A stretch of DNA of 64,000 nt from Capsicum annuum. Its lineage: Eukaryota; Streptophyta; Magnoliopsida; Solanales; Solanaceae. Positions 36,131-49,836 of this stretch are shown here, one piece after another. The notes beneath the pieces are model-generated. The model saw only the letters and a list, made by a program, of their open reading frames with translations. It was not told the DNA's origin and searched no databases. Made by a program: the position numbers and the translations under genes. The stretch's first letter is position 1. Every line of letters starts with the position of its first letter. The stretch spans positions 47,634,284 through 47,698,283 of the forward strand of contig NC_061119.1 in assembly GCF_002878395.1 (NCBI RefSeq), written 5' to 3'.

Positions 36131-38824
36131 TGTAATTCCCCAAAAATGGGTCCCGAGACGTCACACGGTGCTTAGGATCACAAGTGACCCTAAGCTAACC
36201 CTTCTACTGGCATAACTCATAAATAATTGAACAAAAAGTATAAATGTATACAAATCTGCGGAAAATAACTCTTTTCTGAATATGATAGATACAAAATTAA
36301 ATTTACAAGATTACAACTCTACTTTTACAATCAAAACTGAAACAGAATACATCAACTTCTGCTGACTGTCTATGAAGCCTCTACTAGTACTGACTGTAGG
36401 TAGCCGGGTCATGACTCCCGACTAACCCAATTCAATATGACTGATAAAGAAAATACAACACTTCTCAAACTGTATAACTAACCCAAGCCCTTGAATCAAA
36501 AGGACTTATCACCTGCTAACTAAATGTTGCGAACTGACTGGATCTGAAGATATATACTATACCTTGTACCTACATTCCAAGAAAATATAACCCACATACG
36601 AATATGTGGGTCAGTACCATGGAGACGTACCGAGGATATGGGGGTGCAATGCATATATAAAATAATATCTTAATATCATCACAATTTATAAAATTATACA
36701 TGTTGATATAAATGACTCACTTAGCTCGAATTAAAATCATCATAATCATAAGAGAGTAAAATATATCGGGTGAAACATGTGAGTCATCATAATAAATATC
36801 AATTCACTTCCATCTCGAATCCAAATCAATAAAGCAATCAAATATCATAACAATTCTCTTTGGAATATATGTTCATTAAATCTTTCGAAAATAATGACTT
36901 TCTCAAACTCAGTCTTTCAAACAAATATATTTTCATCTCAGATAGAAGAATAAGACTTTTCATATTAGATAGGAGAATACACACACACATTGGGAGTCTC
37001 TTACAACCGACATAAACTATGTGAGCTACATAAAGTCCAACGTCTAACCCACGTTGGGGAGAGCTGTCCTATCCCTGCCATCGGAGTAGGACCTTAAAGC
37101 ATCAATCCAAACACTAGTGATCACTATATAAATCAGCCTCAGGCTCACAACCTACGGGGACACGTAGTTCTAGGGAAGTACCAATCCTGCTATACCTCCC
37201 GCTCGGTGCTAAAGACTACTCCTGGACATAGCTCATATCTTTTCAAAAGAAAATCCACAAATAAACAATTCAACAATTCACAACGGGGGCCATTATGCTA
37301 TCCTTTTTATAATAATCAATAAAAGTGGATTTCTTTTCTCAAATCGGGTTCAAATCAATCCTTTTTTACGACCAAAAGGTCAAAGCTTCATTATCATCTC
37401 AATTCATTCAAACACAAAGTGTTTATAACACATCATTTCTAAACAAAACAACAATCTCAATTAGAGTTCAAACCTCATGTCTTAACATCATATGAAAATT
37501 TATCAAGGATCAAGCTTTACATCATAAACATATATAAATTCCTTCAAAATTTGGAAATTTATCCATAAGGCACAAAATATCATCATTCTCAAATAATTTC
37601 AATTATAAAATATCAAAAACATCATAATCTAATAATAATCAATATAGGATATAAATTCATGCTTCAAAATCATAGTAAAACATATAAAATCCATAAATTC
37701 GTAAAAGAAAGTATTTTTGGGCACAAGAATGAAAGGATGTTCTTGTTGAAAAAGCCAACATTCCTTAAACTTGAAGCTTTGAATGACTTTCCAAATGACG
37801 TAATACTATTCATGAACTTTTGGGTGTTACTCGTAGCCTTCATAATGGGGATTGCAAATATGTAAAAATTATAGAATTCTCACGGTTGAATCTCTACTTA
37901 TTGGGGTTTTTATGTTGAAACCCTAAAGGTTGTTCTTGGTGATTTTGAGAGAAAGTAAACTTATTTTGATGTTGTGGGAGTTTAATCCCGTGTTATAGAC
38001 ATATATAGGAGTGTTTTTACGACTTAGAAATGAGGTATGTGGTGCACAACCCATGGCAGACCTTAAGGTGTGCGTCGCACACCTTATGGCAGACATTTAA
38101 GTGTGCCTCGCACTCCTAATCACACACATTTGATTGGGCGGCGCATTGCCCATTGCACACCCTTACTGCCTCTCACAAAAATGGGCATAACTCTTCGCTC
38201 GGGTATCAGATTTTTTGCAAAATTGGTATCGTTGGAAAGCTAAATCAATTATCTACAGTTTGATAGGTCTTGGGATGAAAAATTCCATGTATATTAAGTG
38301 ATATTCACGTTTGAAGTTGACCCTAATAGAATCGAATGTCAAACTTTGGATGAATCAATTGGTCTTAGCTCAACCTTGTTCTATGTCATCGCTATAAACA
38401 TTTTTCACCTATAAACTACTCCATAGACTAGGATAATGATCATGAAACTTGTATTCACATGAGAATCACTTGGATTAGAGCTTAGACACGCAAGAACGAA
38501 GGTTAGAATTCTAGCATGAAAATACAAAGTATTACATTATCTCCCTCTTGGGAACATTCATCCTCGAAAGTGGATAATTAACCTGAAACATAGAGGAATA
38601 TTAGTCTTAAGGCTATCATGTGTAACTGATAGAACTGAATCACTGGATCTTAAGAATAATGAGCTACTTAACTGGTCTGCAAGTGCATGAATCCTCAAGA
38701 AAAATAACTATATGGATATGATAGAAACGAGAGTGTCAGCTTATGAGTAACCATTACTTTGCACTGGATCTGATCTCATGAGAAAAGATGAGAGGTTTAT
38801 GACATGAAAACTTGGGGTATTACA
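36131..38824 (-). repeat. Element D 5' LTR (2694 bp)
   Basis: On the minus strand it starts TGTAATACCC at 38824 and ends GGGAATTACA at 36131. Followed on the plus strand by the duplication actga (38825-38829). Confidence 0.93.
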
Positions 38825-38829
38825 ACTGA

Positions 38830-40150
38830 GTTCTGTAACAGACTGAGGGTACTACTGACCATGACATGACTAATACTATTCACACTGACACTAGCTCTAG
38901 GTAGACAGCTAAATTATCGGATATTAAATACCCCCAAGACTCGATAGCATGAAGAGTAAAGCAAAGCATATTATTGAATAACATAACAATGTTCACTTAA
39001 TCATAATTCCTTCATAGAGATATTTCATCAAACACTTGTAATGCATTAACTTGTACATGAATGGGGAATACATGTTAGCATGCTATAATGGCATTATTTC
39101 ATTCGCATAAACAATTATTCAAACACATGGGAAGAATGCTTGGTTCATGAAATCATAAGCACTTAAGGTTAACATGGCTAAAACAATCAACTTTCAAATT
39201 GAAGGGTTTATCATAAATACCATGTAATTTAACACATACTAGAATCAGTTCTTGCAACTTGTTATCTAAATCATGGATTCAAAGTCAAACAACATCATGA
39301 ACATGAATTCAATCTAAATAAAAAATGGAAATCATAAATCTTGTATTTTGAAAAGGGATTCATGGGATCCATGGAAGGTAAGGATCCATGGATAAACATT
39401 TAACATACCTGAGAAGAAGAGTTCTTGAAGGTTCTTGGAGAGATTCTTGAGGATTGACCTTGATTCTTGAACTAGGATTTTTGCTTCTTGAGATAAAATG
39501 ATTTAATTTGGTGAAAACTGAATGACTAATGGTATAACTAGGTTTATTAGGGTTGATTTTCGTGTTAAAGGCTGACTAGGGACGTGGAAAAGACTCAAAT
39601 ACCCCTAGAAAAATTTAAAAGCTTGGAATTTAAAATCAGAATTTAACTGAAAAATCTCGATCTGGGCCCTTGGCGTGACCCGGTGCTATCGCTCTGTGTC
39701 ACTGAAAAAAGGACATCTGGGAAATTTTTTGGTGGCGGAACACGGTGGTATCGCGTTGCCACTTTTTTTGTAAACTGGAAGTGCACCGCGATGCGGTGGA
39801 ATCGCGTTGGTATACTAGAAATTGACATTTGTGAACTGGGTCTATGGCGCGATGCGCCAATATGATGGAGCAACACTAGAAATTGACAATTTCTATTTTG
39901 ACACACTCCGCGATACGGTACGAGCCTGAATGACGATGTTTAACGACTGAAACATAAAATTGTCATAACTTCTTATCTGATTATCGAATTTAGGCTAATT
40001 TTATAGCTTTGGAAATCTTATTAAATTTCCTAATCAATGAAAAGTAAAAATCTTGAAAATTCCACATGTATAAAAATGTATTCATCTTTAAAGCAAGTCT
40101 TTGACATTTTCGAGATGAATTTAAGCTAGGTAAAAGCACGGGGTGTTATA
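38830..40150 (-). repeat. Element B 3' LTR, proximal part
   Basis: It resumes B's LTR after element D and ends at gggtgttata (40150), the mutated start (TATAACACCC) of the minus-strand LTR. It matches 46445-47756. Confidence 0.92.
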
Positions 40151-41634
40151 ATATCTCTCCCTTGGGAACATTCATCCTCAAATGAGACTGATTAAGCTAA
40201 GGACTGCTGAAAAACTAAGTTTCTATGCTGGACATGCATATCTGATGCATAGAATACATGAATAAACTGGTAAATGAATGTGTGAGTGAATATGCAATAA
40301 TAACTGATACTAAGATTATAGCTGTAACTGAACATGGAACTGAGTAAGTCTAAGAAAGATTATTACCTTAAGATGAGAACACTGATAAGCCTAAGATTAT
40401 TTACTGAACATGTATGAATGGGACCATGAGAACATGAATGAGTCTAAAACGTGATACACGAACTGAATATTGTGAACTGAACTGAGCCTTTGAGTACATA
40501 GCTTACGACTGAAATTGGAAGGTTTAGATCATGATAGCTTGGAGGTTATAGTCCATCTCCTACTTGGGATGCTATGTCCCTCGAGAATGCCGACTCGACT
40601 GAGGTATTGAGGAAAAGCATGCGATGATGCATGGGGCATTCACGAACTAAATCGTGACTGAATATCTGAGATCTGAAACTGAGGCATGATACATAAACTG
40701 GGCTGAACTTGTAGCTTGGCTAAAATTCCATAACATGAGGCGAGGCCTACGAAACACCATCTTAAAATAGAATGACTAAGCCTTATGCACTGTAACTATA
40801 AATTTTCAAACTTAGACATATTCATCGAATACTTTTTTAACAATACACTACACCTCAGTACGACATTTCACTTGCAACTACTAAAAATATTTATATGAGC
40901 ACTGAGCATGAATGCTTACCCATACTAACTTATCTGATTAACTAAATGGCTAATAGCTGAATACCAGGCATGTAAGATTGAACTATACTAAGTCTGAATA
41001 ACTGGACTGAAACTGTAGAGTATTATGAATATGAGGAAGGGACTGACTGAGTAACATGAGATAACTGAGCATGAATTCGTGAGAACGGTATTATTTAAGA
41101 ATGCAAGACCAAGAGGATAACATAATTCTGAAATAGTCTGTAACGGAGGTACTGATCTAATTATTAGGCTAAGACTGTGAATGAGACTGTACCTGATATA
41201 ATAACTGAGACTATACTGGAACTGAATACAGTATGAACTGGAACTACTTATACTAAGAACTGTAAGCATGCATAGTTTTTGATAATGTGCACGAATATGA
41301 TCTACGATTATAGAGCTGACATGTAAGGCATGAGTACTGACATTACTAACATCACTACTAAAATTTGAAAGCCTGACATAGTTACTCATTCTACCATCTC
41401 CCCCTTAGCTTAAAGAAATTATTCTAAAGCTGTGAACCACTTAATCAAAAACTCTAAACTAAACCGCCACCACTTTACTTCTATAGACTGAGATAAACAC
41501 TGAGGAAATAAACATAAAGATGAAAGACTTATAATGTACCCATAACTATATCAAGAGAACTTACCTGATCATGGCGAGATTGGAGTGCATAAAATCTATT
41601 CTGGCGTTGACCACTAGTGGTACTAGAAGTGGCA
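40151..41634 (-). other. Element B internal region between gag and 3' LTR, non-coding
   Basis: Where pol should lie there is only about 1.5 kb without recognisable protein motifs; the 133-codon frame at 40988-41389 is low-complexity and unsupported. A purine-rich run on the minus strand (CCCAAGGGAGAGATA at about 40165-40151) adjoins the LTR and is the likely polypurine tract. Confidence 0.6.
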
Positions 41635-41639
41635 CCCTG

Positions 41640-43135
41640 TGATGATAGGCGAAATTACGCGCCTATATCAATATATTTTGCCCATATTTTAGCCTAGTTT
41701 CGAGAACTAATTATCTATTTCGTACACTTTTAGTCCTTTTTCCTGTAAATGAGCTAACAAATGTGATTAGGAAAGTTTCAGGTATAAATGATGCAAAATA
41801 CAGCAATTTATGGCTTACTTGACGCAAAAGAAAGCTCACAAACGAGATGGAAAGGAGCTGGACGCATAAAGGACTAAATCTGCTGCATGGAAAATCTGTC
41901 CCGGGCTAAAACAGCATTTCTGAAGACTTTGGGACTTACAGACACAAAGCTGGATTTTTGCCATAATACATTAACCTAGTGCAATTAGGTTATGTGTTTC
42001 ATCATTCTATTTGGATTATAATTTTGTAACCTTACCCTAGTACAATTGGGTCAAGGATTTCATTAGTATATTAGGATTTGGTTATTTATTTTATTAGTTG
42101 AGTAGGAGTAGGATAGGAGTATTATAAATACCCTATCATGTTAGAGATTTTAAAGGGAAGGGGGGGAGACATTCTGACAATTCATTCATCTCCTTACAAT
42201 TAAGACATCTTCCTACAACCCATTCTCAATTCTTCATTCTTCTACTCTTAAATTCCACAACAAGAGAATCGTTACTTGCTACGGAATCACTAAAACCACA
42301 CGCCAAACACCTACTATTCACGCCATCCACCATGCAAAGCGTGATATCCTTCGCATTCATGGGTAACTAAATCTCTTAGTTGGGGTTATGGAAGCCGAAT
42401 GAGTTACTATCTATAGCTATGAGTTTGTGAGTTCAAGACAAGTATATTGCTTATATCATTATTCTCTTCATCTTAAATCTACATTCGTTGCGGTTCAAAC
42501 ACAAGAACACGCCATTCTAACATCTAACCTGTTCGAGAGAAAGGTTATTTGTCTAGAAAAGAAGACGCATAGACCAACGCCAGTCTAACATCTGACTTGT
42601 TCGAGAGAAAAGTTATTTGTCTGGAAAAGAGATAATGTCAAGGTAGTAGGACACCCTTTCCTATTAAAAAGCTAGTGCCGTACCTGGACTAACTTCTTGG
42701 AGAATTCGTACCGTTAGTCACGCTTTAAGCTCGAGAGAGTTAAAGTGAAATAGTCCTTGTTTAGGTCGAGAGACGCTTGGATTTACCATCGACTACAATT
42801 CTCTATAAGCAATTACATGTCAAGACTCTACACACTCATAGCCAATAGAGACGTATACCTCAGAAGGTGGACATAACCCCAACGCCTCAATTCTCATTGT
42901 TTACAACACACGTGACAATCTCTCTTTATTTTGCTATTTTCAGTTCTTACATTCTTGTTTTGGTTACATACTACAATCCCCCCTTTCCTACGAGACTTGC
43001 ACTAAAAGTCTAGTAATTTCTCTTGCTTGTTGGCCAAGCTATTCTCTGTGGGATCGATACCCAACCCAGGTTGGGTTCTATATTTGCTAACGACCGCTTT
43101 ACACTCCCACGAGAGCTGTAGATTGAGCGTTATCA
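41640..43135 (+). repeat. Solo LTR of an Athila-type element (1496 bp)
   Basis: TG...CA boundaries (TGATGATAGG to GTTATCA) with an exact 5-bp duplication CCCTG at 41635-41639 and 43136-43140. The 3' part shares 'aggtcgagagac', 'tgtgggat.cgacccc' and 'gagcgttatca' with the Athila LTR at 6913-8405 but belongs to another family. A TATA-like 'attataaatacc' lies at about 42121. Solo LTRs arise by recombination between the two LTRs of an inserted element. Confidence 0.93.
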
Positions 43136-43140
43136 CCCTG

Positions 43141-45032
43141 CTGAGTCAGGCAACCAGATAGAATTGGAGGATGACTGTGCTGACTTTGCGGACCAACCTT
43201 AGGACATTCTCAAACTCTATAACCTGACTCACCATATCCAAAACACACATCACTGCTAGCTTTACACACACCTAGGTGATTCTACCATATTCTTCACAAA
43301 GTGGATGGGTACAACCGCTGCTCACACTACCCTGGGTTTTAGAGCTTGGCACCCTATCCCAACGGTTATTCCTAAACTTTGGGACTAGGGCACTAGCTGA
43401 GGACAGAGCTAGAACTGAAGACTTTATATGAAACTGGGAACGGTTACCGCCCTCTGAATTAGGCTGACTAAAATTAAAGCTACCTGTTCTAGCCCTCTTA
43501 TTCTCTGTCTCCTTCTTCTTAAGCTTCTGCTCATCAATCTATTGAGCATGAACCATAAGTCTAGATATGTCCATCTCTTTAATCAACATCATTATTCTTC
43601 ACTCCTTAACCACACTATCTGATACCCCAGATATGAACTTGCTCATTCTGGACCTATTGTCTGCTACTACATGGGGAGCATACCTAGTTAACTGAGTAAG
43701 GCCTCATTTGTTTGCACTTAATAGAGGTCTGAATCTAAATGGTTCAGACTTCGGTCCATTAAGTGCATTTGTTTTTTTTTAAACTGTCTCTTAATGTATC
43801 TGAAATCCTCTGAATCAATCAGATATAAAAAAGAGTCTGAATACTATTTAGACTCTTTCTAAAACTAGTATATTCCTTCAAAACTCTCTCACTTTGTTAT
43901 TTTCCTCTCTATATACGTGTAAAATGAATTAAAATAACTTAATTTATTATCAAATAAATTATAATACTATAATACTAATAATTCACGTATTGAATTATGT
44001 ATTTTCCTCTCTCATTTGACAATTATTTATTTCCTCTCACTTTGTTATTAAAAATATTGAACTATTCTAGTAATTCTAACTTACACCTGAAAACTCTCCC
44101 ACTGTTGTAGTAATTCATTTTATGATTACATCTTATCACAATAATTTTTAATCGATATATTTTTTTTAATAATTTAGATAGTTCAATGATCATATTTAAC
44201 ATAATTTATTTATTTATATTTTTAAATATTTTAGTTATCACTCAAATAATGTTTGGTGTTCAAGTTAATACTTTATCTAAATATTTTTTCCATATAATAT
44301 AATATTTTATTACTTTTTAAATTTGAATTGCATATTTATTATAAATAAATAAATTAATTAAATATATTCAGATGTAAAAAGAATAGTCTTAATCACTCAG
44401 TATTCAGATCTAGAAACAACATCTTAATCATTCAGACATCCATTCAGATTCAGACGTCTTAATCTTAAAAAAAACAAATGCACCCTAAACTTGAGGGAAT
44501 ACTCTTTTACGCTCATACTACCTTGTTTGAGATTGATAAACTCTTAACACTTTGGCTTCTCTCAGCTCTAAGGGAAAGAATCTATCTAGAGAGGTAGTAG
44601 CAAACTCTTCCCACTCTATAGGCTCTGTACATGTACCCCTATCTACAACACATTGCTTAAACCACATATGGGCTACTCCTTGTAGCTGATAGGCGGCTAA
44701 CTCAGCACACTCACTAGAAGTCACTCCCATGATATTTGTGACTTTCTGAACCTGATCGAGGAACTCCTATGGATTCTCTTCAGACTTAGATCCCGTAAAG
44801 GAAAGAGAATTCATTTGGGTGAAGTCCCGATTTCTAGTTGCAGCAGTATTGGCCACTAGATTGGCCAAAACAATAGCTGGTTATTCATTCTGAGCTACGG
44901 ATGAATTAGCTAGAGTAGTGAATGCAACTCTAAACTCTGCATGAGAGACATATTTGTCCAGGGGATCTGCTGAATAGGCTGAAAGGCCGACTGGTTTTCG
45001 GTTCTTCTTTCGTTAGTCCTTTTGGGAGGCAT
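43141..45032 (-). pseudogene. Element B gag, broken and interrupted
   Basis: Tekay gag polyprotein. It starts at the ATG at 45032 (MPPKR). The gag domain is best kept at 44730-44518: AAYQLQGVAHMWFKQCV and FFPLELREAKV. A MITE (43700-44485) interrupts it; then the linker and a decayed zinc-knuckle region (about 43200, 'ECPKVGPQ') follow. The solo LTR cuts it at about 43140. Further stops are present. A capsid protein without pol is consistent with a non-autonomous element. Confidence 0.8.
43700..44485. mobile_element. PIF/Harbinger-type MITE 1 (786 bp)
   Basis: The ends are GGCCTCATTTGT and ACAAATGCACCC (imperfect inverted repeats), flanked by TAA on both sides (43697-43699 and 44486-44488). 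The 3-bp TAA/TTA duplication is the PIF/Harbinger hallmark. Sub-terminal blocks 'aggtctgaat...ggttcagac' and 'cattcagattcagac' form further dyads. There is no transposase. It sits inside element B's gag. Confidence 0.85.
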
Positions 45033-45240
45033 GTTCTGTAAATGAAAGGAAGAAGTAGATTAGACCAAGAGTGTAACTTGAGCTCATGCTCACTCACATG
45101 ACATTAATACTGAAAAAAGGGAAAGTTTTCCTAAAACATCTCATAGCCTCCTGTCCATAAGTATGGCACGCTACACACCCATGCATAAGACTCTATGCGA
45201 TGCGGCTTTTCAGACTTCCTAGGACACTATTGAACCTTAG

Positions 45241-45252
45241 GCTCTGATACCA
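45241..45252 (-). promoter_or_regulatory. tRNA-Met primer-binding site of element B
   Basis: On the minus strand exact TGGTATCAGAGC, four bases after the LTR end. Confidence 0.95.
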
Positions 45253-45256
45253 AGTT

Positions 45257-47756
45257 TGTAATGACCTGGTACTACCCCCAGTCGTCACACGGTGATTACG
45301 ACCCCGAAGGACCACAAGCTAACCCAAGAATGATATCTACTGCGAGCACTGAACAATAATACTTAAATAATTATAGAATAATAGGCTAAAATGCCATAAG
45401 GTTCAAAATATCTAAAATATTGATAATGAATAATACTATCTGTAAAACTGAATACTGTCTGAAAATCTAGTCTGAAAAGCCTCTAATTGAATCTGTCTGA
45501 AAGTTGAGTTGATGGGACAATCCCCCAACTAACTCTGACTAATGAGCTACTGCTAAACTGAAATACTGAAATAAAAGTATATCCTCGATCGATTAGGACT
45601 CACTACTAAATCTGCTACTGCTGGCTGAATCTGGCTAAGCACGGTCAGAAACCTAAGCTTTTGAATCTAAGATATGAAACATCATAGTGCAAGAAACGGG
45701 TCTGCGATCAGTATGTGGGAATGTACTGGTATGCTAAATGAGGTAAGGCTGAACGCATGGTTTTATATATGTGAATAATAACTAACTGAATGATATGCAA
45801 GAGCTAGATTAGCATACATGGACGATCTATAAGTACTGAACATACTGTACATATTGTAACTAAGTATACTGGAACTGAATCTAACAATTGATAACTAAAT
45901 ATACTGATAATCTAAGATCACTGATAATTTGAATTACGGATAACTGAGTGGCTGTATCAGATAATCCTGATTATGTAGAACTAAACTGAGTTCTATTCTA
46001 AAGAATGAGAGTGAAACTGAAACTGTGGGAGGTAATTATCTAACCGACATGCCCCAATCTGAACTAATAGGGGTCCAATATGTAACCCCAATTAGAAGGG
46101 GGTCAGTATTGTGGCACGGGTACTAACATTGGCTGTGAGTTAACCGTAACTAGTAGGAAGACATTTTATCAACCCTCACTAATAGGAAACTCATGAGAGA
46201 TATGTCAACCCTTATCAAGCAGGAAGTCATCTCAACCTACGCTGGCTATGTAGTTCTGTAATTCAGGAATTGTTACTAAGGGTCAAACCCTACACTAATA
46301 GGAATGCCCCAATCCCTGGGTTTGCTTAGTGCTAAATCCTACTCCCAACTAAAAGCACTGAACTAATTATACAGAATTGGACTGGACTGATACAGAGTTT
46401 ACTGAGTTTTCCTAAGTTCTGTAACTGACAGAGTTCTACTGAGTTCTCTAACAGGCTGAGGGTACTACTGATCGTGACATGACTAATACTATTCAGTAAC
46501 TGACACTGGCTCTAGGTAGACAGCTAAATTATTGGGTATTAAATACCCCCAGGACTCGATAGCATGAAGAGGAAAGCAAAGCATATTATTGAATAACATA
46601 ACAATGTTCACTTAATCATAATTCCTTTATAGAGATATTTCATCAAACACTTGTAATGCATTAACTTGTACATGAATGGAGAATACATGTTAGCATGCTA
46701 TAATGGCATTATTTCATTCTCATAAACAATTATTCAAACACATGGGAAGCATGCTTGGTTCATTAAATCATAAACACTTAAGGTTAACATGACTACAACA
46801 ATCAACTTGTAAATTGAAGGGTTTATCATGAATACCATGTAATTTAACATATACTGGAATCAATTCTTGCGATTTGTAATCTAAATCATGGATTAAAACT
46901 CAAACAACATCATTAATTCAATCATGAAAATCATAAATCATAAATCTTATATTTTGAAAAGGGGTTCTTGGACTCCATGGAAGGTAAGGATCCATAGATG
47001 AACATCTAACATACCTGAGAAGAAGAGTTCTTAAAGGTTCTTGGAGAGATTCTTGAGGATTGACCTTAATTCTTGAACTAGGGTTTTTGTCTCTTGAGAG
47101 AGAAGGATTTAATTTGGTGAAAAACTGAATGAATAATGGTGTAACTAGGTTTATTAGGGTTGATTTTTGAGTTAAAGGCTAACTAGGGCCGTAGAAGAAG
47201 ACTCAAATAACCCTGGAATGATTTAAAAGCTCGTAATTTAAAACTAGAATTTAACTGAAAAATCCTAATTTGGGCCCTTGGCGTGAAGCGGCGCTATCGC
47301 GCCGTGTCACTGGAAAAAGGACAACTGGGAAATTGCTTGGTGGCGTGATGCGGTGGTATCGTGTTGCCATTTTTTGTGAACTGAAAGTGCACCGCGAAGC
47401 GATGGAATTGCATTGGTACACTAGAAATTGACATTTGTGAACTGGGTCTATGGCACGATATGCCAATATCGTGGGGCAACACTGGAAAGTGACATTTGCT
47501 ATTTTGATACACTCTGCGATGCGCTATGGCCCTGAATGACGATGTGTAATGACTGAAATATAAAATCATCATAACTTCTTACCTGATTATCAGATTTAGC
47601 CTAATTTTATATCATTGCAAAGCTAATTGAATTTCCTACTCAATGAAAAGTCAAAATCTTAAAAATTCCACATGTATAAAAGTGTATACATCTTTAAAGC
47701 AAGTCTTTGACATTTTTGGGATGAATTTAAGCTAGGTAAAAGTACGGGGTGTTACA
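45257..47756 (-). repeat. Element B 5' LTR (2500 bp)
   Basis: On the minus strand TGTAACACCC (47756) to GGTCATTACA (45257). Followed on the plus strand by the duplication cctat (47757-47761). Small open frames near 47250-47570 are chance and recur in the partner LTR. Confidence 0.95.
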
Positions 47757-49240
47757 CCTATTCTCCCAAAACCTCAAGAACACCAAATAACGATTCTTCC
47801 CTAAAGTTCAACTTCCAAGGCTTCAAATTCAAGTTTTTGTCAAAAAAATTTTGTCAAAAAGGCATGTTGGACACTTCCTTATTTTTAATTATCTTTAATT
47901 TGTGAAATTTCCTTGATGTTATTATGTTTTAATGGTTTTTTAAACTAGAGTTGAGAATTTTGGTTATTATACACTTATAATGGTTATCCCCTTGTTTTAA
48001 TGGTTCCTCCATGTTTGAATAACTTATTGTCAACTGAATTATAATTTGCAAAAGGATGAATTAGTAGCTTAATTTCTTAATGGTATGGTTTTTTCCTTGG
48101 TAAAAGTGCGATCCTCAACTTATTCAATAATTGGATTTATAAATGGATTTTATATTGGCTAACTCATCTTCTTAAATATTGTATGGCACTAACGGGAAAA
48201 TGGTCTATATAGGCTAGAATTGAAATTTCGAGTTTAAATAGTTAAACGAAAATGATACGAGATTATATGGATGGATTACAAGTCTTGGTATGATGATACC
48301 AATTTGTAATGCCTTAACGGAAAACTCCATGGTTAATGGTATGTGAAAAAAATATTTTAATTAGACTTAAAAGGGAATTGTGTAGCTTCACCGAGTGTAG
48401 TCCTTGTGACAAACACTGGAAACCATATTTTGCCGACGTTGGGAGGTCTTGTCCTGAAATATAGATGACCATTGGGTGTTTACTTCACGCAGTAGTGCAT
48501 AGACATTATTTTGTGAAGCTATTGTCTTAATGAATTTAGCCTATTCCATGGTACATGCAGCTAACATGGACTGAGGCTATTTCCAAACCCATATATCCTG
48601 TGGATGTTTTAAGGTCGGTGCAAGCTACATAGTTCAGGATTAAATCTTAAATGCTCATATCTCTTGTTCCTTGCCCCCTACCCTAGCATTCTAATTTCTT
48701 GAAGTTTGTTGAGCATATATTTTGTGATTGATTTTTAATGAATTGCATATTTTATTCCTTTTTCGGGTTGCATGCTAGTACTCGCTGTACTGACCATCCT
48801 GAGATGCTACATCATTTCATGATGTAGGCTCAAAGGACTTTTGTTGTGGCCCTTTACAGTGTTAGCTTGTTCGTTACCCTATTGGATTGCTGGTGAGAAG
48901 TGGTGAGCCCTCCATTATCCGTAAGACCTTATTACTTTTCAGTCACTTTATCATTCATGTTCTTCTAGTTTTTTTTCTTTTGGCATAGTCGTGGTCATGT
49001 CCCAACCTAGTGGATTTGTAAGGATAGAGGCTTTGTAGATGGTATTGAGTTGTTGTTCTTTTGGATTTGGTTTTTAATCATAAATTTCATTTTTATGGTC
49101 TATTCAATCTTTCATTTTATGGATTGGCTTCAGCATGCTTCTTATTTCGCCATGATTATGATGAAAGGCTAAAGGGTCATCTCAGGTCTTGGTTTGCTTG
49201 GGGTTCCTATCATAGCTAGGGCCCCAATTTGAATTGTGAA
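47757..49240 (+). repeat. Tekay element C 5' LTR, second part
   Basis: It continues the LTR begun at 27973. It includes the Tekay-type block 'tactgaccatcctgagatg', and 'atcatagctagggcccc' near its end, matching the minus-strand end of element E's LTR (ggccctagccgtgac). The exact end is blurred by mutation (about 49240). Confidence 0.75.
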
Positions 49241-49244
49241 AAAT

Positions 49245-49256
49245 TGGTATCAGAGC
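49245..49256 (+). promoter_or_regulatory. tRNA-Met primer-binding site of element C
   Basis: Exact TGGTATCAGAGC on the plus strand just after the LTR. Confidence 0.93.
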
Positions 49257-49836
49257 ATGGTTCAGAGTATGGTTCAGAGTCCTAAAGTGTCTATGAAGCC
49301 GTGTCTAGTTTAATTTTGCTTATGGGTGTGTTGTGCACCACATTTATAATTAGAGGCTACTAAACATTTAGGAATTTTTTCATTCTTTCATACTCTAGAT
49401 TGTGCTATAGTGTTGTCCACATGAATGTTATCCAAATTCCTTTCTTGCACTAATTTTTTCCGCTATGTCTCATTATCGAGGCGATACAAGTGCAAAACCT
49501 TAGATTCCTAAGAATGTGGTCCTTTCTGATTGAGTCATCAAAAAGTTATAAAAAAAAAACACAAGTACTTGAACAGGGTCCACTAGTGCATCAAAGTATA
49601 TGGATTCAAGTGTATACCTCTATCGTCATGAATCATGCATTTTAGCCTGAGGCAAAAGGAATATTCAGTCCCTTTTCAAAAACTTTATTGTAGACATCTC
49701 ATTTAAGGGGAAAGGTATCAGAGTTACTATAAATTGGGGTGTTACCTATGGAAAGCCGTGGTACTGAGATATCAAGAGGTTACTCAAAGTAGGAGAATAT
49801 CTAGAAAGTGCTACCGGCAAGTAGAAAAGGACTTTA
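49257..49836 (+). other. Element C leader and gag start, then junction into Tat sequence
   Basis: A possible gag ATG lies at 49465 but no frame continues. Somewhere between about 49500 and 49830 the sequence changes to the region upstream of a Tat-lineage integrase. The exact breakpoint is not visible. Element C therefore consists only of its 5' LTR, primer site and leader. Confidence 0.5.

Larger units (their letters stand above)
29749..38824 (-). mobile_element. Non-coding Tekay-type element D (9.1 kb)
   Basis: Two long LTRs (29749-32429 and 36131-38824), a canonical primer site (36115-36126) and a target-site duplication ACTAA/ACTGA (one mismatch) inside B's 3' LTR. The internal 3.7 kb has no gag or pol. 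It is therefore a large non-autonomous element of the LARD type, mobilised by proteins of a relative. LTR identity is high by eye (about 95%), so it is younger than B. Confidence 0.93.
28575..47756 (-). mobile_element. Tekay/Del-type Ty3/gypsy element B, gag-only, carrying three insertions
   Basis: LTRs at 28575-29748 plus 38830-40150 (2495 bp joined) and 45257-47756 (2500 bp), a tRNA-Met primer site at 45241-45252, and matching 5-bp flanks CCTAT at 28570-28574 and 47757-47761. These give an exact insertion into element C's LTR. Internal DNA, without inserts, is only about 2.8 kb and holds a decayed gag but no pol, so it is non-autonomous. It hosts element D, a solo LTR and a MITE. Confidence 0.92.

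Noticed and set aside
40988..41389. 133-codon minus-strand ORF in element B
   Set aside because: It is low-complexity (Ser, Tyr, Ile) without gypsy motifs; the length alone is not convincing in AT-rich DNA.
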